Positions 1 to 7,292 of a stretch of DNA of 64,000 bases are shown here, piece after piece; position 1 is the stretch's first letter; every line of letters starts with the position of its first letter. Under the pieces are notes generated by a model. It was not told where the DNA came from. It worked only from the letters and a program-made list of their open reading frames with translations, and made no database searches. The translations under genes were made by a program, and so were the position numbers. The stretch lies in NCBI GenBank assembly GCA_965218765.1, contig CBDCLU010000006.1, forward strand, positions 1 to 64,000, read 5' to 3'. Source of the stretch: JBBPYC01 sp965218765 (GTDB lineage: Bacteria; Pseudomonadota; Gammaproteobacteria; Burkholderiales; Burkholderiaceae_C).

Positions 1-489
1 TCGGACGGGCCGCCGATCTTCTTGCGCGCATGGAACGTGCCGGGGTCGTGCACGAACGCGAAGCAGACCTTCACGTCCTTCATCTCCTGCGCCGCGTACT
101 GCCGGTACCAGGCGTCGATTGCGGCGGAACCGCCCTTCGCGTTCGAAAACAGGAACGGCAGCGAGGCGCCCGCCATGATCGGGAACCGGCCCGGCTGGTA
201 GCCCGGATTGACGTAGGCGAAGTCGGCGATGCCGTCGCGCGCCATGTCGTAGTGGTCGAACGCCTTGCCGAGTTGCTCGCTCGGGAACAGCGTCGCCGTG
301 ATGCTGCCGTTGGACGCCTTCTTGATGTCGTCGGCCCAGGCCTGCAGCGCCGGGTTCAGCGGGTGCTGCGCCGGTACCCAGCTCGACAGCTTTGAGCATC
401 ACGGGCTTGTCCTGAGCCTGGGCGACGCCTGCCGCGAGCAAGAAGGCGGCAGCCAGCGCGGTGGCGGCTTTCGGGAATCGGCTGTGCAT
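1..489 (-). pseudogene. TRAP transporter solute-binding protein DctP family, partial and frameshifted
   Basis: This is the N-terminal part of a periplasmic DctP-type receptor; the C-terminus lies beyond the left edge. An ATG at 489 follows an AGGAG site and gives a good Sec signal peptide (hydrophobic core, then GVAQAQ). After about 33 codons the frame breaks at the TTT run 391-393. Reading on in the next frame gives a typical mature DctP sequence (LSSWVPAQHPLNPALQAWAD, then AFDHYDMARDGIADFAY and YQPGRFP), so one extra base explains the break. It lies downstream of iorAB on the same strand and presumably supplied an aromatic acid substrate. No DctQ/DctM partner is visible. Whether the indel is real or a sequencing error cannot be decided here. 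Confidence 0.75.
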
Positions 490-661
490 CGTCATCTCCT
501 GGGTGGATCGCTGCAATGGAACGTTGCTTTGTATAGGGAAGGCGGACGGCTTGCCATCGTGGTTTACCTTGACGGCCGGGCCATATCGCCGACGCGGTTG
601 CGAAGCGTGCCGGCCGCCGCTCGTGCCTTCGGATCGCGACGCCACGGGGAGCGGCAAACAC

Positions 662-2290
662 TCAGCCCGGTTTGTCGGTGGCGGCGAGCCCGCGCGGTTT
701 GCGCACCCAGCGGATCGGCACGGCCTTGGCCGGTCGTGGCGGCGCGCCGTGCCGCACCAGCGTGGCGTCCAGCGCGTTGCCGGCGGCGTCAGCGAGCGCA
801 GCCTCGCGCACCGCCCGCACCGCCTCGGCGGCATCCTCTGCCACGGCGCCGTCGGCCAGGTGGCGCAGCACATGCAGCAGGTTTTCCTTGCCGCGCTCGT
901 TGGTCGCACCGTAGCCCTTGATCAGCCGACCGCAGAGCGCGATCTCGTAGCCCAGCGTCCAATCGCGGCGCGTTCCCCGCAGCACGCCGTCGAGCCACTC
1001 CTCGATCATCGACTGCTCGGCCGCGAAGCGGCTGCCGCGCATGCGCAGCCCCTTCAGGCCCGCGAGCACGCGCAGCGCGAGTAGGCCCGTGACGCTGTGG
1101 GAGCCGATCCTGAGCGGCATCGCCCAGGGCTGCCGGCCGCGCGCGACGCGCCGGCGGTCCCAGCCGGTCAATCGATCGGCCAGCGACGGCGGCAGCAGCG
1201 CGGCGAACTCGGGCACGCCGGGCTTGAAGTGGTCGTAGACCTTGAGCAGATCATCCGCACCGGCCTTCGCCTCGGCCTGCACGCGCTGCCAGCGCGACGC
1301 GCGGCTCTTGAGATCGGCCACGCGCACGATGTCGTCGAAGGCCATCCAGAGCGCGAGCCAGCGTGCCATCTCAAGCGTCGTGGCGAAGCCGTGGGCGCCG
1401 TGCGGGTCGGCTTCGCGCTCGGCGGCGAGTACCTGCTGCAGGCGCTTCGCGTACAGCTCCGCGTAGTCCTTTCCCTGGTATTCGAGCAGCCGCGCATGAC
1501 CCAGGTCGAACATCTCGTGCACCGACTGCGGGAATGCATCGCGCTGCGGATGCGGCGGCGGCGCAGCCTGCAGCGCGAGCGTCCCGGCAGGAACGGCAGG
1601 ACCGACCGGGGCCGCCGCGCCGAACACCCGGGCCACGTAGTCCCTCTGCGTCCGGCCCCGGGAGACGAGCTCGAACGCCTCGGCGAAGCCGCGCAGGCTT
1701 GCGTCGGCGCCCTTACCGCCACTGTTCTCGACCACCGCCTCATAGTCTTCGCGCCGAAACGGGAACAGGCCGCTGCCCGCGATCGCGCCGAGCATCACGG
1801 CGCTCACCACCGTGCCGGCCTGCTTCGCGATTGCAGCCATGTCGAACATCTGGTGCTCGCGGCTGAACGCGCGCACGAGTTCGAGCAGCCCCGCGGGATC
1901 GGTGCGGCCGTCGCCGGGCTGCATGCGCTCCTGCGTCGTCAGCGCGCGCGCCGACGACGTGATCACGAGCGTGCGGTCGGGCGCGGCCATGCCGTTGCCG
2001 ATCTGGCGCGCAGTCTCGAGCAGCTCGGACGACACGAGCGCATCGAGCGCGCCAGGCACCGGATTCAGGCTGAACACGGGTCGCTGGCCGTCAAGCTGCG
2101 CGAGCGGCAGCGGGAACACCTCGATGTAGTAGGTGGTCGCGCCGGTGCGCTGCGCGACGCCGGGAATCGAGGTGGCCTGCGCCGGATAGCCCGCATGGCG
2201 CGCGACATCGACGAGCCATTCGGTCAGCACGCCGCCGCCTTCGCCGCCGAGCGCGCAGACCAGCAGCGTGATGGGCGACGGCTTCTTCAT
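662..2290 (-). CDS. iorB: Indolepyruvate:ferredoxin oxidoreductase beta subunit with C-terminal DUF6537-type extension
   Basis: The protein has 542 aa. Residues 1 to about 200 are a pyruvate:ferredoxin oxidoreductase gamma-type domain (CALGGEGGGVLTEWL near the N-terminus, then SIPGVAQRTGATTYYIE), which carries electrons and CoA/substrate contacts in 2-oxoacid oxidoreductases. The remaining ~330 residues resemble the DUF6537 region found at the end of fused proteobacterial indolepyruvate oxidoreductases. Archaeal IorB stops at about 200 aa, so this is a split form of the fused enzyme. Its ATG overlaps the iorA stop (ATGA), so the two are translationally coupled. The substrate could be an aryl-pyruvate rather than indolepyruvate; that is an inference from the hydroxycinnamate context. 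Confidence 0.88.
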   Translation of the reverse strand: MKKPSPITLLVCALGGEGGGVLTEWLVDVARHAGYPAQATSIPGVAQRTGATTYYIEVFPLPLAQLDGQRPVFSLNPVPGALDALVSSELLETARQIGNGMAAPDRTLVITSSARALTTQERMQPGDGRTDPAGLLELVRAFSREHQMFDMAAIAKQAGTVVSAVMLGAIAGSGLFPFRREDYEAVVENSGGKGADASLRGFAEAFELVSRGRTQRDYVARVFGAAAPVGPAVPAGTLALQAAPPPHPQRDAFPQSVHEMFDLGHARLLEYQGKDYAELYAKRLQQVLAAEREADPHGAHGFATTLEMARWLALWMAFDDIVRVADLKSRASRWQRVQAEAKAGADDLLKVYDHFKPGVPEFAALLPPSLADRLTGWDRRRVARGRQPWAMPLRIGSHSVTGLLALRVLAGLKGLRMRGSRFAAEQSMIEEWLDGVLRGTRRDWTLGYEIALCGRLIKGYGATNERGKENLLHVLRHLADGAVAEDAAEAVRAVREAALADAAGNALDATLVRHGAPPRPAKAVPIRWVRKPRGLAATDKPG

Positions 2291-4455
2291 GCGGGCTGAA
2301 GCGCGCGCACGACGGCGCCGCGCAGCGAATGGACCAGCCGCTCGTGCCATTTCGGGTTCTGCACGACTTCGGCGCGGTAGAAGCTCGGGCACAGCGTCGC
2401 CGCGTGCGCGTTCGCGCCGCACAGGCCGCAACCGACGCAGCCATCGATCACGGTCGCCACCGGGTCCACCTTGAGCGGGTCGGGGTTGTCCTTGAGCGTG
2501 AGCGTCGGGCAGCCCGAGAGGCGGATGCAGGCGTGGTCGCCCGTGCAAACGTCTTCGTCGACGCCGTACTTCACGCGCACCACGCGCTCGCCGCGCTTCA
2601 GCAGCGACTGGATCCAGGGCTTGACGCGGCGTTGGCGTTCCAGCTGGCACTCGCCTTCGGCAATGATCACCTTCAGGCCGTCGAAGTCGCAGGTGAAGGC
2701 CTCGGTCAGCGTCGCACGCATCGTCTCAACCTCGTAGGTGTGGACCGTGCGCAGCCACTTGACGCCGAGCCCCTCGAGCGTCGACTCGATCGTCCGGTCG
2801 TCGTGCACGAGGCTTTGCGAGGGGTCGCGCGCGCCGGCTCCTTTGTTCCTTTTCTTCGCGTCGCGCTGCGGCGTGGAGATGATCTCCTGCGTGCCGGTGG
2901 CCGAGGTATAGCCGTTCTTGAAGATCAGCAGCACCGCGTCGTCGCCGTTGAACAGCGCCGACTGCACGCCCGTGAGCAGCCCGTTGTGCCAGAAGCCGCC
3001 GTCGCCCATGATCGCGAGCGTGCGCCGCTGCATCATCGGCGAGACGCCCGCGCGGCTCGCGAGCGACATGCCGTAGCCGAGGATCGAATGACCCATCGAG
3101 AACGGCTCGAACGTCCCGAACGCGTGGCAGCCGATGTCGGCCGCGATGTGCAGGTCGCCGACCTGCTGCTGCGCGAGCTTGAGTGCCGAGAACACAGGCC
3201 GCTCAGGGCAGCCGATGCAAAAGCTCGGCGGACGTGCGGGCAACGGCTCGCTCAACAGTGCGGCGGCCGACTTGCGGCGCTCGGCGGTCGCGGCGAGCCA
3301 GCGCTCGGCGCCCTGTGGGTCCGCCGCGGGCAGCCAGCGCGCGACGAACTGCGCGAGCCCCCGCAACAGCACTTCGACCGTGTATTCACCGCCCGAAGGC
3401 AGCAGGTCCTTGCCGTGCAGCACGGTCTGGATGTCGCGCCGGCGCAGCAGCGTCGCGATCTCCTGCTCGATGTACTCAGGCTGGCCCTCCTCGATGACGA
3501 GCACCGCGCGCCTGCCTGTGCAGAAGTCGGCGATCTGCTGCGGCACCAGCGGGCAGGTCACGTTCAGCACGAGCAGGGGAACGTCGGCCTGGCCGAACGC
3601 ATCGGCCAGTTCGAGCTGCTGCAGGCTTCGAACCAAGGCGTTGCAGATGCCCCCCTGCACGATGATGCCGATGTCGTCGTGCAGGCCGGGTAGGATTTCA
3701 TTGAGGCCGTGCTGCACGATGTAGTCGCGCGCCGCAGGGATGCGCTGTTCGCCCTTGAGCTTTTCTTGGCGAAACGTCACGGGCGGGTGCGCGAGCCGCA
3801 TGTAGTCGAACGCCGCAGGGTTTTCCATCAGCGCGCGTGTCGAGATCGGCGGCGCGCGGTTATCGCTGGCTTCGAAGCTGCCGCGCAGGTGGCAGGCGCG
3901 AATCCGCAGCTCTAGGATCACGGGCATGCTGGACGCCTCCGAGAGCGCGAAGCCGTGCTCGACCATCGTCACCATCGCGGGCAGGTCCGGCCTCGGGTCG
4001 AGCAGGCACATGCCGGACTTGAGCGCATAGGCGTGCGTGCGCTCCTGGATCACCGAGGCGCCTTCGCCGTAGTCTTCGCCGACCACGATCAGCGCGCCGC
4101 CCGTGACGCCGGGCGACGACAGGTTCGACAGTGCATCGGCCGCGACGTTGGTGCCGACGATCGATTTCCAGGTCACCGCGCCGCGCAGCGGATAGTGGAT
4201 CGACGCGCCGAGCATCGCGGCGGCCGACGCCTCGTTCGAGCAGGCCTCGACATGCACGCCGAGCTCATCTAGGTAACCCTTGGCCTGAACGAGCACGTCC
4301 ATCAGGTGCGACACCGGCGCGCCCTGATAACCGCCGACATAGGCCACGCCGGCCTGCAGCAGCGCCTTGGTGATGGCCAGGATGCCCTCGCCATGGAACG
4401 TCTGGCCCGCACCGAGCCGCAGCAGCTCGATCTCTTTGCTGAAAGTCACTTCCAA
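2287..4455 (-). CDS. iorA: Indolepyruvate:ferredoxin oxidoreductase alpha subunit
   Basis: This is the thiamine-diphosphate 2-oxoacid:ferredoxin oxidoreductase catalytic subunit of about 722 aa. It has an N-terminal pyrimidine-binding domain (YVGGYQGAPVSHLMDVL), a central domain, a TPP-binding domain (PPSFCIGCPERP, then IMGDGGFWHNGLLTG) and a C-terminal ferredoxin-like part with cysteines in CTGDHACIRLSGCP and CVGCGLCGANAH. I chose the TTG at 4455 because GGAG lies 8 bases upstream; an in-frame TTG at 4512 would add 19 residues without a clear ribosome site. It reads into iorB with a 4-base overlap. It likely decarboxylates an aryl-2-oxoacid to an aryl-acetyl-CoA while reducing ferredoxin. 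Confidence 0.88.
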   Translation of the reverse strand: MEVTFSKEIELLRLGAGQTFHGEGILAITKALLQAGVAYVGGYQGAPVSHLMDVLVQAKGYLDELGVHVEACSNEASAAAMLGASIHYPLRGAVTWKSIVGTNVAADALSNLSSPGVTGGALIVVGEDYGEGASVIQERTHAYALKSGMCLLDPRPDLPAMVTMVEHGFALSEASSMPVILELRIRACHLRGSFEASDNRAPPISTRALMENPAAFDYMRLAHPPVTFRQEKLKGEQRIPAARDYIVQHGLNEILPGLHDDIGIIVQGGICNALVRSLQQLELADAFGQADVPLLVLNVTCPLVPQQIADFCTGRRAVLVIEEGQPEYIEQEIATLLRRRDIQTVLHGKDLLPSGGEYTVEVLLRGLAQFVARWLPAADPQGAERWLAATAERRKSAAALLSEPLPARPPSFCIGCPERPVFSALKLAQQQVGDLHIAADIGCHAFGTFEPFSMGHSILGYGMSLASRAGVSPMMQRRTLAIMGDGGFWHNGLLTGVQSALFNGDDAVLLIFKNGYTSATGTQEIISTPQRDAKKRNKGAGARDPSQSLVHDDRTIESTLEGLGVKWLRTVHTYEVETMRATLTEAFTCDFDGLKVIIAEGECQLERQRRVKPWIQSLLKRGERVVRVKYGVDEDVCTGDHACIRLSGCPTLTLKDNPDPLKVDPVATVIDGCVGCGLCGANAHAATLCPSFYRAEVVQNPKWHERLVHSLRGAVVRALQPA

Positions 4456-4577
4456 TGGTTGTTCTCCAAAGCTTTCGGACAGTATCCGAGCTTCTGCGAT
4501 GCCAATCAACAAGCCAGGGAAGACCCGAAGCCGACTGAGCCAAGCGGCTCAGTTCAAAGCTCTGATTCCTGGGCCGG

Positions 4578-4896
4578 CTACCCGTCATGTGCCGACACCT
4601 TGTGCGGCTTGACCAGCAGCACGGAATCGGTGTTGACGAGCTGAGTGACCGGTACAACGCCATTCGTTGGTTCGTACGACGGCTTCTTATAGGTGTTCGA
4701 TGCAATGCTGAGCGGGCCGGTCGCACCGAGGATCAACGTGTAGCTGTCGTGTATTACGTCGTGCAACCTCGGTTGCAGCGACCAGACCTGCCACGATCAG
4801 CGCGGCCTTACGAGCCGACGCAGCGAGCGGGCCGGCCGTGAGCGGAATCGAAGGAAATTTGTCAGAAAAATGGTTTTCTATGGGCTCGCTATTCAT
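4578..4896 (-). pseudogene. Possible small protein gene broken by a frameshift
   Basis: Two open frames on the minus strand join into one plausible product. The first starts at the ATG at 4896 (MNSEPIENHFSDKF, then a hydrophobic stretch ALIVAGLVAATEV). The second continues from about 4766 (HDVIHDSYTLILGATGPLSI and onward) to a stop at 4578. A one-base change near 4755-4765 would fuse them into about 105 residues. I do not recognise the product. Base composition is lower in GC than in the flanking genes. It sits between iorA and a DUF3237 gene in the same orientation. The start codon lies in the loop of a short hairpin. Coding status is uncertain. Confidence 0.35.
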
Positions 4897-4908
4897 TAAA
4901 TAGCGAGA
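4889..4908. repeat. AT-rich inverted repeat around a start codon
   Basis: CGCTATT and AATAGCG arms flank a short loop that contains the possible ATG at 4896. The arms belong to the GCTAT...ATAGC style of hairpin seen at four other intergenic places in this window. Confidence 0.5.
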
Positions 4909-4935
4909 ACTGCTCGTGGATTCTGCGCGATCGCC

Positions 4936-5412
4936 TCAAAGCAGCTCAAAAAATCGCATCACGACACGGTCCGGATGGCGAGCGCCGCCGCCGACGAACA
5001 TGCGCTCGGTAATCCAGCCGAGCGCGCGCGATGCAGTCTCGAAGCTCGGGCTGCATCGGAAATAGATTTGCGCGGGATCGACCGGCTCCCCGCGTGCAAG
5101 CCGCGCGATCAGCTTGGGCGGACCGCAGCGCAGCGCACGGTTTTGCACGTAGATCAAATCGCCGCCGTCGGTCTCGAGTACGTAGCGAGCGTCGAGCTCG
5201 GCCATGCGATCGCTCACGACGAGTTGAAAGTCGGCGCCGCCGGCCAGCACGCGCGCCCGCCAACCATCGCCCTGCGCGCTGCCCCCGGTGATGGGGATCA
5301 GCCGCCGCAGGCCGCGCACGCTGCGGCCGACTTCCTGCGGTGCGCCGACCTCGACGTTCAGGTTCGCGAAGAAGCGCAGCCTGGGTTCCAGAGGGTCATT
5401 GGGCTCGGACAT
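4936..5412 (-). CDS. DUF3237 domain-containing protein
   Basis: The product is 158 aa and matches the DUF3237 family over its whole length (PRLRFFANLNVEVGAP near the start, RRLIPITGG, then GDLIYVQNRALR and IYFRCSPSFET). The family's biochemical role is not established; small beta-barrel proteins of this type are common beside aromatic-degradation genes. The ATG at 5412 was chosen because it starts the conserved region directly. It lies 86 bases downstream of the amidohydrolase gene on the same strand, so it is probably co-transcribed with it from the divergent promoter near 6,450. Confidence 0.75.
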   Translation of the reverse strand: MSEPNDPLEPRLRFFANLNVEVGAPQEVGRSVRGLRRLIPITGGSAQGDGWRARVLAGGADFQLVVSDRMAELDARYVLETDGGDLIYVQNRALRCGPPKLIARLARGEPVDPAQIYFRCSPSFETASRALGWITERMFVGGGARHPDRVVMRFFELL

Positions 5413-5498
5413 GGGTTTTGCTTGGGTTCGTTTTAATGGCAATGCAGGGCAGCACAAGTGCGCTAGGCAGAGGCTGTTCGCGTATCGACTGCCAGCGT

Positions 5499-6386
5499 TC
5501 AGACGACCGGCGCGTCGGCTTTCCGATCCAGCCCGAGCAGCCGCACAGCATTGCCCTTCAGGATGCCCGGCACCACCTCGGGCCGGAAGCCAGCCTGCTC
5601 GAAATCCTTCATCCAGCGGTCCGGCGAAATCAGCGGCCAGTCGCTGCCGAACAGCATGCGGTCTTTGAGCAGCGTGTTCGCGTACTGCACGAGCTGCTGC
5701 GGAAAGTAGCGCGGACTCCAGCCCGACAGGTCGATCCAGACGTTCGGCTTGTGCAGCGCGACCGAGATCGCCGCGTCCTGCCACGGAAAGCTCGGGTGCG
5801 CCATGATGATCTGCATGTCGGGAAACTGGATCGCGACGTCGTCGAGATGCATCGGGTTCGAGTATTCGAGCCTGAGGCCACCGCCGCAGCGCATGCCCGA
5901 CCCGATGCCACTGTGGCCGGTATGGAACACGGCCGGCAGCTTGTATTCGTTGATGACTTCGTAGATCGGCCAGGCCATCTTGTCGTACGGGTGGTAGCCC
6001 TGCACGGTCGGGTGGAACTTGAAGCCCTTGACGTTGTGCTCCTTGATCAGCCGCTCGGCTTCGCGCGCGCCGAACTTTCCTTTGTGCGGATCGATGCTGC
6101 CGAACGCGATCATGATGTCGCTGTTCTTCGCGGCGGCTTCCGTGATCTCCTCGTTCGGCACGCGCCGGCGTCCGATCTGGGTCTCGCTGTCGACCGTGAA
6201 CATCACCAAGCCGATGTTGCGTTCGCGGTAGAACGCGACCGACTCGTCGATGGTGGGACGCCGCGACGACTTGAAGTACTTGTCGGCCGCGCGGTCGTAG
6301 TCTTCCGCGTAGTTGTCGAACGGGTTCCAGCACGAGATCTCGGCATGCGTGTGCATGTCGATCGCAATCAGCTTTTCGTAGTCCAT
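5499..6386 (-). CDS. Amidohydrolase family 2 protein, candidate 4-hydroxyphenyl-beta-ketoacyl-CoA hydrolase
   Basis: This is a TIM-barrel metallohydrolase of 295 aa. The metal motif DMHTH sits at residues 10-14. HTGHSG, MAHPSFPWQDAA and FGSDWPLISPDRW supply further metal and catalytic positions. Proteins of this type are annotated as 4-hydroxyphenyl-beta-ketoacyl-CoA hydrolases in the CoA-dependent beta-oxidative hydroxycinnamate pathway described for Agrobacterium (recalled, not checked). The start at 6386 has AGGAG at the right distance; the longer frame to 6419 has none. It is divergent from the crotonase, ligase and SDR genes, which would make its beta-ketoacyl-CoA substrate. The exact substrate is inferred from context. 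Confidence 0.75.
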   Translation of the reverse strand: MDYEKLIAIDMHTHAEISCWNPFDNYAEDYDRAADKYFKSSRRPTIDESVAFYRERNIGLVMFTVDSETQIGRRRVPNEEITEAAAKNSDIMIAFGSIDPHKGKFGAREAERLIKEHNVKGFKFHPTVQGYHPYDKMAWPIYEVINEYKLPAVFHTGHSGIGSGMRCGGGLRLEYSNPMHLDDVAIQFPDMQIIMAHPSFPWQDAAISVALHKPNVWIDLSGWSPRYFPQQLVQYANTLLKDRMLFGSDWPLISPDRWMKDFEQAGFRPEVVPGILKGNAVRLLGLDRKADAPVV

Positions 6387-6460
6387 CGAGCAAGTCTCCT
6401 GGTTGAAAAGTCGGACCATCGGGTCAGGGTAAACCCCTGCAAAAGAAGCAGTTCTCTGTC

Positions 6461-6490
6461 TTGATTTTGGTTATATCTCATAACCATAAT
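6461..6490 (+). promoter_or_regulatory. Promoter with overlapping dyad operator, probable MarR site
   Basis: A -35-like TTGATT (6461-6466) and a -10-like CATAAT (6485-6490) are 18 bases apart. A perfect dyad, TGGTTAT and ATAACCA with a 5-base centre (6468-6486), fills the spacer and touches the -10. Transcription would start near 6497 and the crotonase ATG is at 6515. A repressor bound here would block the promoter. The MarR protein encoded at 13,935 is the natural candidate because MarR regulators of hydroxycinnamate genes bind such dyads. Confidence 0.6.
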
Positions 6491-6514
6491 CGCGTCCAGC
6501 CAAGGAACTGCCTG

Positions 6515-7292
6515 ATGACCCACGACGACCTCCATTTCGAACTGCATGGCAAGGTGGCCGTCGTGCGGCTGAATCGCCCGGCCAAGCGCAACGCACTGAA
6601 CGACAGCCTCATTCTGGCGCTGCGCGACACGTTCGAACAGCTGCCGCGCGAAGTCGGTGCGGCCGTGATCGACGGCGCGGGCGAGCACTTCTGCGCGGGG
6701 CTCGACCTGTCCGAACTCAAGGAGCGCGACGCGGGTCAGGGCATGCAGCACTCGCGCATGTGGCATGCGGCGCTCGAGCGCGTGCAGTACGGCCCGGTGC
6801 CGGTGGTGGCTGCGCTGCACGGAGCTGTCGTCGGCGGCGGGCTCGAACTCGTGAGCGCCTGCCACATTCGCGTCGCCGATGAATCCACGTTCTACGCGCT
6901 GCCCGAAGGCTCGCGCGGCATCTTCGTCGGCGGCGGCGGCTCGGTGCGCATCCCGAAGCTGATCGGCGCCGCGCGCATGGCCGACATGATGCTGACCGGC
7001 CGCGTCTACAACGCGCAAGACGGCGAGCGCATCGGCCTCGCGCAGTACCTGGTGCCGGCCGGCCAGGCGTTCGGACAAGGCGATGGAACTCGCCGGGCGC
7101 ATTGCCCAGAACGCGCCGCTGACGAACTACGCGCTCACCCACGTGCTGCCGCGCATCGCCGAACAACCCGCCGATCACGGTTACCTGAGCGAATCGATGA
7201 TGGCCGCGATCGCGCAGAGCGCGCCCGAGGCGAAGGAACGGATGCGCGCATTCCTCGAAGGCAAGGCTGAAAAAGTCAGGAAGACGTCGTGA
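6515..7292 (+). pseudogene. Enoyl-CoA hydratase/isomerase (crotonase) with a single-base frameshift
   Basis: The first 186 or so codons encode a crotonase: LNRPAKRNALN, the oxyanion segments GAGEHFCAGLDLSEL and HGAVVGGGLELV, then ALPEGSRGIFVGGGGSVRI. At the GG 7073-7074 the frame breaks; in the next frame the sequence continues as AMELAGRIAQNAPLTNYA to the stop at 7290-7292. Removing one G restores FDKAMELA and a normal C-terminus of about 258 aa. AAGGA precedes the ATG. The next gene starts with a GTG overlapping this stop. Its expected role is hydration of the feruloyl/coumaroyl-CoA double bond. It is either a recent pseudogene or a sequencing error. Confidence 0.85.

Noticed and set aside
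356..661. 101-codon minus-strand open frame spanning the dctP start
   Set aside because: It overlaps the dctP signal-peptide frame out of phase and its translation is Arg/Pro-rich without similarity to any family.
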